DNA of 10,079 nucleotides. Origin: Pseudomonadota bacterium (GTDB lineage Bacteria > Pseudomonadota > Alphaproteobacteria > Rhizobiales > Kaistiaceae). Under the pieces are notes generated by a model that was not told the DNA's origin, ran no database searches, and saw only the letters and a list, made by a program, of their open reading frames with translations. Positions 7,249 to 10,079 of this stretch are shown one piece after another. The DNA lies in the NCBI GenBank assembly GCA_023433185.1, contig JAEZEN010000022.1, positions 1 through 10,079 on the forward strand. The letters are read 5' to 3'. Numbering within the stretch: position 1 is the stretch's first letter; every line of letters starts with the position of its first letter. The position numbers and the translations under genes are program-made.

Positions 7249-7485
7249 ATGGCGGTGCTTTTCGTCCAGATCAAGTGCGACATCGGCAGGGCCTATGACG
7301 TCGCCGACGCCATTGCCGAGGCGGAGATCGCCTCCGAGATCTATTCGACGGCCGGCGACTTCGACCTGCTCGTAAAGTTCTACGTGCCCCCGGAGGAGGA
7401 CCCCGGCCGGTTCGTCACCGGGGTGGTGCAGCGGATCGGCCACATCCGCGATACGCGGACCATCGTGACCTTCAAGGCCTTCTGA
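7249..7485 (+). CDS. Stand-alone Lrp/AsnC ligand-binding (RAM) domain protein
   Basis: A 78-residue protein matching only the C-terminal effector domain of Lrp/AsnC regulators: MAVLFVQIKCDIG, then the helix AYDVADAIAEAEI, the conserved turn STAGDFDLLVKFYV (33-46) and a closing strand RDTRTIVTFKAF. The N-terminal helix-turn-helix of full Lrp proteins is absent, and upstream codons in this frame are unrelated, so this is a genuine stand-alone domain and not a truncation at the chosen start. Such proteins form dimers and higher rings and bind amino acids or other small ligands; their partners are mostly unknown. GAGGTGG at 7238-7244 supports the ATG. The gene follows the LysR gene on the same strand after 163 bases and precedes the convergent bioY. 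Codon use is GC-rich like the housekeeping genes. Confidence 0.85.
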   Translation: MAVLFVQIKCDIGRAYDVADAIAEAEIASEIYSTAGDFDLLVKFYVPPEEDPGRFVTGVVQRIGHIRDTRTIVTFKAF

Positions 7486-7603
7486 TCGAAGGGAACTCTT
7501 GCCGCCTGACGGTGCTCCTGCGGATCGGGCTTGTGACGCGGCCGGGAAGGCGCAACCGAGAATGATCCCACGCGACCGATCAGGCGCTCCCTTCGGGTAG
7601 TCC

Positions 7604-7637
7604 GAAACGAAAAGTCCCGGCGCTCAGGCCGGGACTT
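7604..7637 (-). terminator. Rho-independent terminator of bioY
   Basis: Ten-base perfect arms AAGTCCCGGC (7612-7621) and GCCGGGACTT (7628-7637) enclose a six-base loop. Read on the minus strand, the stem runs into TTTTCGTTTCGG, the expected U-rich tail. It lies 25 bases past the bioY stop codon. On the plus strand there is no T tract, so it is directional for bioY, though it may also slow transcripts from the RAM-domain gene. Confidence 0.85.
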
Positions 7638-7662
7638 CGATGGCTCCGGTCGGAACCCGAGT

Positions 7663-8286
7663 TCAGGCGGCGCGGTCGAACAGGCGCCAGACCGCCGGCA
7701 CGGCGGCGGCGGCGAGCAGGACCTTGAGCAGGTCGCCGAGGATGAAGGGCGCGACACCGGCGCTGAACGCACCGGCGACGCCGAGGCCGTTTCCGTTCGC
7801 GGTGGCCAGGAACCAGGCGAGCCAGGCGAAGCCGAGCGCCATCATCGCCACCTCGGTGGCAAGCATCACGCCGAGCATTTTCGGGAACGAGCGCCCCCAG
7901 CCGCGGTCGGCGGCCTTGCCGACCACGTAGGCCATCGCGACGAAGCCGAGCAGAAAGCCGCCCGTCGGACCGAGCAGGTAGGCCGGCCCGGCGACGGCCG
8001 GCGGGGTGTTGGTGAAGACCGGCAGGCCCATCGCCCCCTGGGCGAGATAGGCGAGGACGGTGATCACCGCGAGGCGCGAGCCGAAGGTCGCGGCGATGGC
8101 CAGCACGGCGAGCGTCTGGAGCGTCATCGGCACCGGGAAGAACGGCACCTTGATCTTGGCGGCGATGGCCAGGAGCATCGTTCCGGCGACGACGAGGAGG
8201 ATCGCCGAGATCAGGCGCGCGGCGCCTTCCGGCAGGAGGGTCTCGGCGAGCGCGGCGCGGGCCGGACCTTGCGATGGCAGCGACAT
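7663..8286 (-). CDS. bioY: Biotin transporter BioY (ECF S component)
   Basis: A 207-residue hydrophobic protein with about six membrane helices, the usual BioY size. Family segments are VPFFPVPMTLQTLAVL (47-62), GAMGLPVF (84-91), GPAYLLGPTGGFLLGF (100-115) and FILGDLLKVLLA (181-192). BioY binds biotin in the inner membrane, alone or with an energy-coupling BioM/BioN pair; neither is in the window, so it is solitary or uses modules encoded elsewhere. The 20 residues before the first helix are a poorly conserved cytoplasmic lead. A G-rich GGGGG lies 10 bases before the ATG, a weakly spaced ribosome site. It has its own promoter-like sequence and terminator, so it is a single-gene transcript facing away from hemH. 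Confidence 0.95.
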   Translation of the reverse strand: MSLPSQGPARAALAETLLPEGAARLISAILLVVAGTMLLAIAAKIKVPFFPVPMTLQTLAVLAIAATFGSRLAVITVLAYLAQGAMGLPVFTNTPPAVAGPAYLLGPTGGFLLGFVAMAYVVGKAADRGWGRSFPKMLGVMLATEVAMMALGFAWLAWFLATANGNGLGVAGAFSAGVAPFILGDLLKVLLAAAAVPAVWRLFDRAA

Positions 8287-8321
8287 CTTTGTTTTACCCC
8301 CGACAGGTTCGATGTCCCCGA

Positions 8322-8350
8322 GCTATAGGGACAATCGCCGCGGCGGACAA
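8322..8350 (-). promoter_or_regulatory. Candidate bioY promoter
   Basis: On the minus strand, TTGTCC (8350-8345) is followed by 17 bases and TATAGC (8327-8322), giving an expected start near 8315 and a leader of about 29 bases before the bioY ATG. I looked for the alphaproteobacterial BioR half-palindrome TTATNNATAA and did not find it; only a CTATAG core coincides with the -10 box. Confidence 0.45.
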
Positions 8351-8400
8351 GCCGATGCGGTGAGGGCCGCCGCCCGCGCAATGGCGCCTGCGGGACGGGA

Positions 8401-8428
8401 TGGACGCAGGCTCCGAAGGCCCTATCTT
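8401..8428 (+). promoter_or_regulatory. Weak candidate hemH promoter
   Basis: TGGACG (8401-8406), a 16-base spacer and TATCTT (8423-8428) give a passable sigma-70 pair within the 199-bp divergent gap between bioY and hemH, with a leader of about 50 bases. No Fur-like or Irr-like box was recognised in the gap. The evidence is spacing and partial consensus only. Confidence 0.25.
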
Positions 8429-8485
8429 GGAGCGGCCGGGCGCATCCGCGAAGCGTGGACGGCGTCCGGCGGGGTGAATTCGTCC

Positions 8486-9535
8486 ATGGATCAAGTTGCC
8501 GCGACCGACCCTGCCGAGGCCCACCGCCCCGCCGGCCATCCGATGGTGAGGACCGGCAGGATCGGGGTCCTCGTCGCCAATCTCGGCTCCCCCTCGGGCA
8601 CCGACTACTGGTCGGTGCGCCGCTACCTCAAGGAGTTCCTCTCCGACCGCCGGGTGATCGAGACGCCGCGCCTCCTGTGGTGGCTGATCCTCAACGGCAT
8701 CGTGCTCACCACCCGGCCCGCGAAGTCGGGCCATGCCTATTCGCTGGTCTGGAACAGGGAGCGCGACGAAGCGCCGCTGATCACCATCACCCGCGCCCAG
8801 GCCGAGAAGCTCGCCGCACGGCTCGACGACGACCGCATCGTCGTCGACTGGGGCATGCGCTACGGCGACCCCTCGATCCCGGAGCGCATGTGGGCCCTCC
8901 GGGACCAGGGTTGCGACCGCATCCTGGTGGCCTCGCTCTACCCGCAATATGCCGCCGCCACGACCGCGACCGCCAACGATTCGGCCTTCGCGGCGCTCTG
9001 TTCGATGCGCTGGCAGCCGGCGGTGCGGACGCTGCCGCCCTACCACGACGACCCGGTCTATATCGACGCGCTCGCCACCTCGCTCGAGGCCGGCCTCGCC
9101 GGGCTCGACTTCGTGCCGGAGGTGGTGGTCGCCTCGTTCCACGGCCTGCCCAAGTCCTACCTCGACAAGGGCGACCCCTATCACTGCCAGTGCCACAAGA
9201 CGACGCGGCTGCTCCGCGAGCGCCTCGGCTGGCCGAAGGACAAGCTGATCATCACCTTCCAGTCGCGCTTCGGCCGGGCGGAATGGCTGCAGCCCTATAC
9301 CGACGTCACGCTCGAGGAGCTGGCGAAGCAGGGCGTGCGACGGGTCGCGATGATCACGCCGGGCTTCTCGGCCGACTGCCTCGAAACGCTCGAGGAGATC
9401 GCCATGCGGGGCAAGGAGACCTTCATCGAGGCCGGCGGCGAGAAGTACGCGACGCTGCCCTGCCTCAACGACAGCCCCGAAGGCATGGCGCTGCTCGAAC
9501 ACCTCGTCCGCCGCGAGCTGATGGGCTGGGTGTGA
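8486..9535 (+). CDS. hemH: Ferrochelatase
   Basis: A 349-residue protein, normal for bacterial ferrochelatase, which inserts ferrous iron into protoporphyrin IX to make heme at the cytoplasmic face of the membrane. Seen: GVLVANLGSPSGTDYWSVRR near the N terminus, YPQYAAATT (152-160), the catalytic SFHGLPKSYL with His219 (equivalent to human His263), CQCHKTTRLL (234-243), and PGFSADCLETLEEI (292-305), where Glu300 matches the conserved catalytic Glu343 of human enzyme. All key residues are present. ATG 8486 was chosen with GGGGTGA at 8470-8476 upstream; ATG 8543 would remove 19 poorly conserved residues and is a real alternative. The longer open frame upstream to 8060 is antisense to bioY and not coding. 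No other heme gene is adjacent. Confidence 0.96.
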   Translation: MDQVAATDPAEAHRPAGHPMVRTGRIGVLVANLGSPSGTDYWSVRRYLKEFLSDRRVIETPRLLWWLILNGIVLTTRPAKSGHAYSLVWNRERDEAPLITITRAQAEKLAARLDDDRIVVDWGMRYGDPSIPERMWALRDQGCDRILVASLYPQYAAATTATANDSAFAALCSMRWQPAVRTLPPYHDDPVYIDALATSLEAGLAGLDFVPEVVVASFHGLPKSYLDKGDPYHCQCHKTTRLLRERLGWPKDKLIITFQSRFGRAEWLQPYTDVTLEELAKQGVRRVAMITPGFSADCLETLEEIAMRGKETFIEAGGEKYATLPCLNDSPEGMALLEHLVRRELMGWV

Positions 9536-9666
9536 CCCCCGCCACGCCCCCGCTGATTCCGCTGGCCGAACGCCGCGCGACCCCATACATCTCCACCTGA
9601 GGAACGCCGAATTCCCCCCGGTTTGTGGGGAGGCGGCGGAGGGCGCATGAACGGGGTGCGATCGGA

Positions 9667-9682
9667 GAATCGGCCCCGATTC
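9667..9682. repeat. Perfect inverted repeat before the SPFH gene
   Basis: GAATCGG and CCGATTC are perfect 7-base arms separated by CC, in the 163-bp gap after hemH, ending two bases before the GAGAGG ribosome site (9685-9690). It could be a DNA operator or, with a four-base loop and 6-base stem, an mRNA hairpin. No T tract follows, so it is not a terminator for hemH. Confidence 0.4.
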
Positions 9683-9698
9683 GCGAGAGGTGGATACG

Positions 9699-10079
9699 AT
9701 GTTCGGATTCGAAGGGTTCGACTTCGTCGTCATCGCGATGGTGGTGCTGCTGATCCTGGTGGTGATCGCCGGGGCGAAGGCCGTGCCGCAGGGCACCAAC
9801 TACACGGTGGAGCGCTTCGGCCGCTTCACCCGCACCCTCAAGCCGGGCCTCAACCTGATCGTGCCGTTCATCGACCGTATCGGCGCCCGCATGAGCATGA
9901 TGGAGCAGGTGCTCGACGTCCCCACGCAGGAGGTGATTACCAAGGACAACGCCATCGTTTCGGTCGATGGCGTTGCATTCTACCAGGTGCTCAATGCACC
10001 TCAGGCCGCCTACCAGGTCGCCGGTCTGCAGAACGCCATTCTCAATCTGACGATGAGCAATATCCGATCTGTCATGGGC
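9699..10079 (+). CDS. SPFH/band-7 (paraslipin, QmcA-like) membrane protein, 3'-partial
   Basis: The first 127 codons run off the window without a stop. The protein begins with a short lead MFGFEGFDF, then one membrane helix of hydrophobic residues (about 10-26, VVIAMVVLLILVVIAGA), then the start of a band-7 domain: VPQGTNYTVERFGRF, LKPGLNLIVPFID, and DVPTQEVITKDNAIVSVDGV, which are hallmarks of the stomatin/paraslipin group including E. coli QmcA. Such proteins form large membrane-attached cages, often beside proteases, and are commonly followed by an NfeD gene, which would lie outside this window. GAGAGG at 9685-9690, eight bases upstream, supports the ATG. Confidence 0.93.
   Translation, partial: MFGFEGFDFVVIAMVVLLILVVIAGAKAVPQGTNYTVERFGRFTRTLKPGLNLIVPFIDRIGARMSMMEQVLDVPTQEVITKDNAIVSVDGVAFYQVLNAPQAAYQVAGLQNAILNLTMSNIRSVMG

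Noticed and set aside
8060..8485. An N-terminal extension of ferrochelatase upstream to 8060.
   Set aside because: It lies antisense to bioY, has no ferrochelatase similarity, and the ATG at 8486 yields a normal-length protein with an acceptable ribosome site.
9613..9631. A TCCCC...GGGGA stem after hemH as a terminator.
   Set aside because: Five base pairs with a nine-base loop and a GGCGG tail; no U tract, so no support for termination.
8294..9799. A 501-codon minus-strand frame covering hemH.
   Set aside because: Composition is typical of an antisense shadow, no domain is recognisable, and hemH on the plus strand has all its catalytic motifs.
1..10079. A mobile element, CRISPR array or defence system.
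   Set aside because: No transposase, integrase, terminal repeats, target duplications or regularly spaced repeats were seen; every recognised gene is metabolic, regulatory, transport or membrane related.

Overview
The window looks like a chromosomal segment of a GC-rich proteobacterium. An alphaproteobacterium, perhaps Hyphomicrobiales, is the best guess. This rests on the strong G/C bias at third codon positions, an alphaproteobacterial-looking ferrochelatase (motifs SFHGLP and CQCHKTTRLL), a stand-alone BioY, and the aromatic acyl-CoA gene set. No mobile element, CRISPR array, tRNA or rRNA was seen.

Region 1 (1-5151, all + strand) is a tightly packed catabolic cluster for an aromatic acyl-CoA. 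In order: a crotonase-family protein (5' end outside the window), an acyl-CoA dehydrogenase, a 4-hydroxybenzoyl-CoA-type hotdog thioesterase, a Rid-family protein, and a 794-residue fusion of an FAD monooxygenase with a YqjM-type old-yellow-enzyme reductase. The first four genes are joined by 1-4 base start/stop overlaps. The fusion has the architecture of 2-aminobenzoyl-CoA monooxygenase/reductase (aerobic anthranilate pathway of Azoarcus evansii) and of proteins named salicylyl-CoA 5-hydroxylase. The expected logic is attack on a CoA-activated 2-substituted benzoate, dearomatisation by hydroxylation and reduction, and beta-oxidation-like processing. The thioesterase either rescues CoA or releases a product such as gentisate. 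The CoA ligase is not in the window. An 81-bp gap before the fusion gene holds a plausible promoter with an AT-rich 18-bp palindrome over the expected transcription start.

Region 2 (5220-7085) is a divergent pair: an NmrA-like NAD(P)-binding protein (-) and a LysR-type regulator (+). The shared 60-78 bp gap carries a T-N11-A dyad. Hand-counted lines of the LysR gene average lower in GC than the one acyl-CoA dehydrogenase line counted, so the pair may have a different history.

Region 3 (7249-10079) is housekeeping-like: a stand-alone Lrp/AsnC ligand-binding (RAM) domain with a hairpin over its ribosome binding site; the biotin transporter gene bioY (-) with a clear intrinsic terminator and promoter; hemH (ferrochelatase); and the first 127 codons of an SPFH/band-7 membrane protein running off the window.

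I see no wholly unknown system. The most notable points are sequence departures within the aromatic-CoA cluster: a crotonase lacking both canonical glutamates and a Rid protein lacking the key arginine. The control structures at 2707-2752, 6114-6184 and 7220-7244 are the next most notable.
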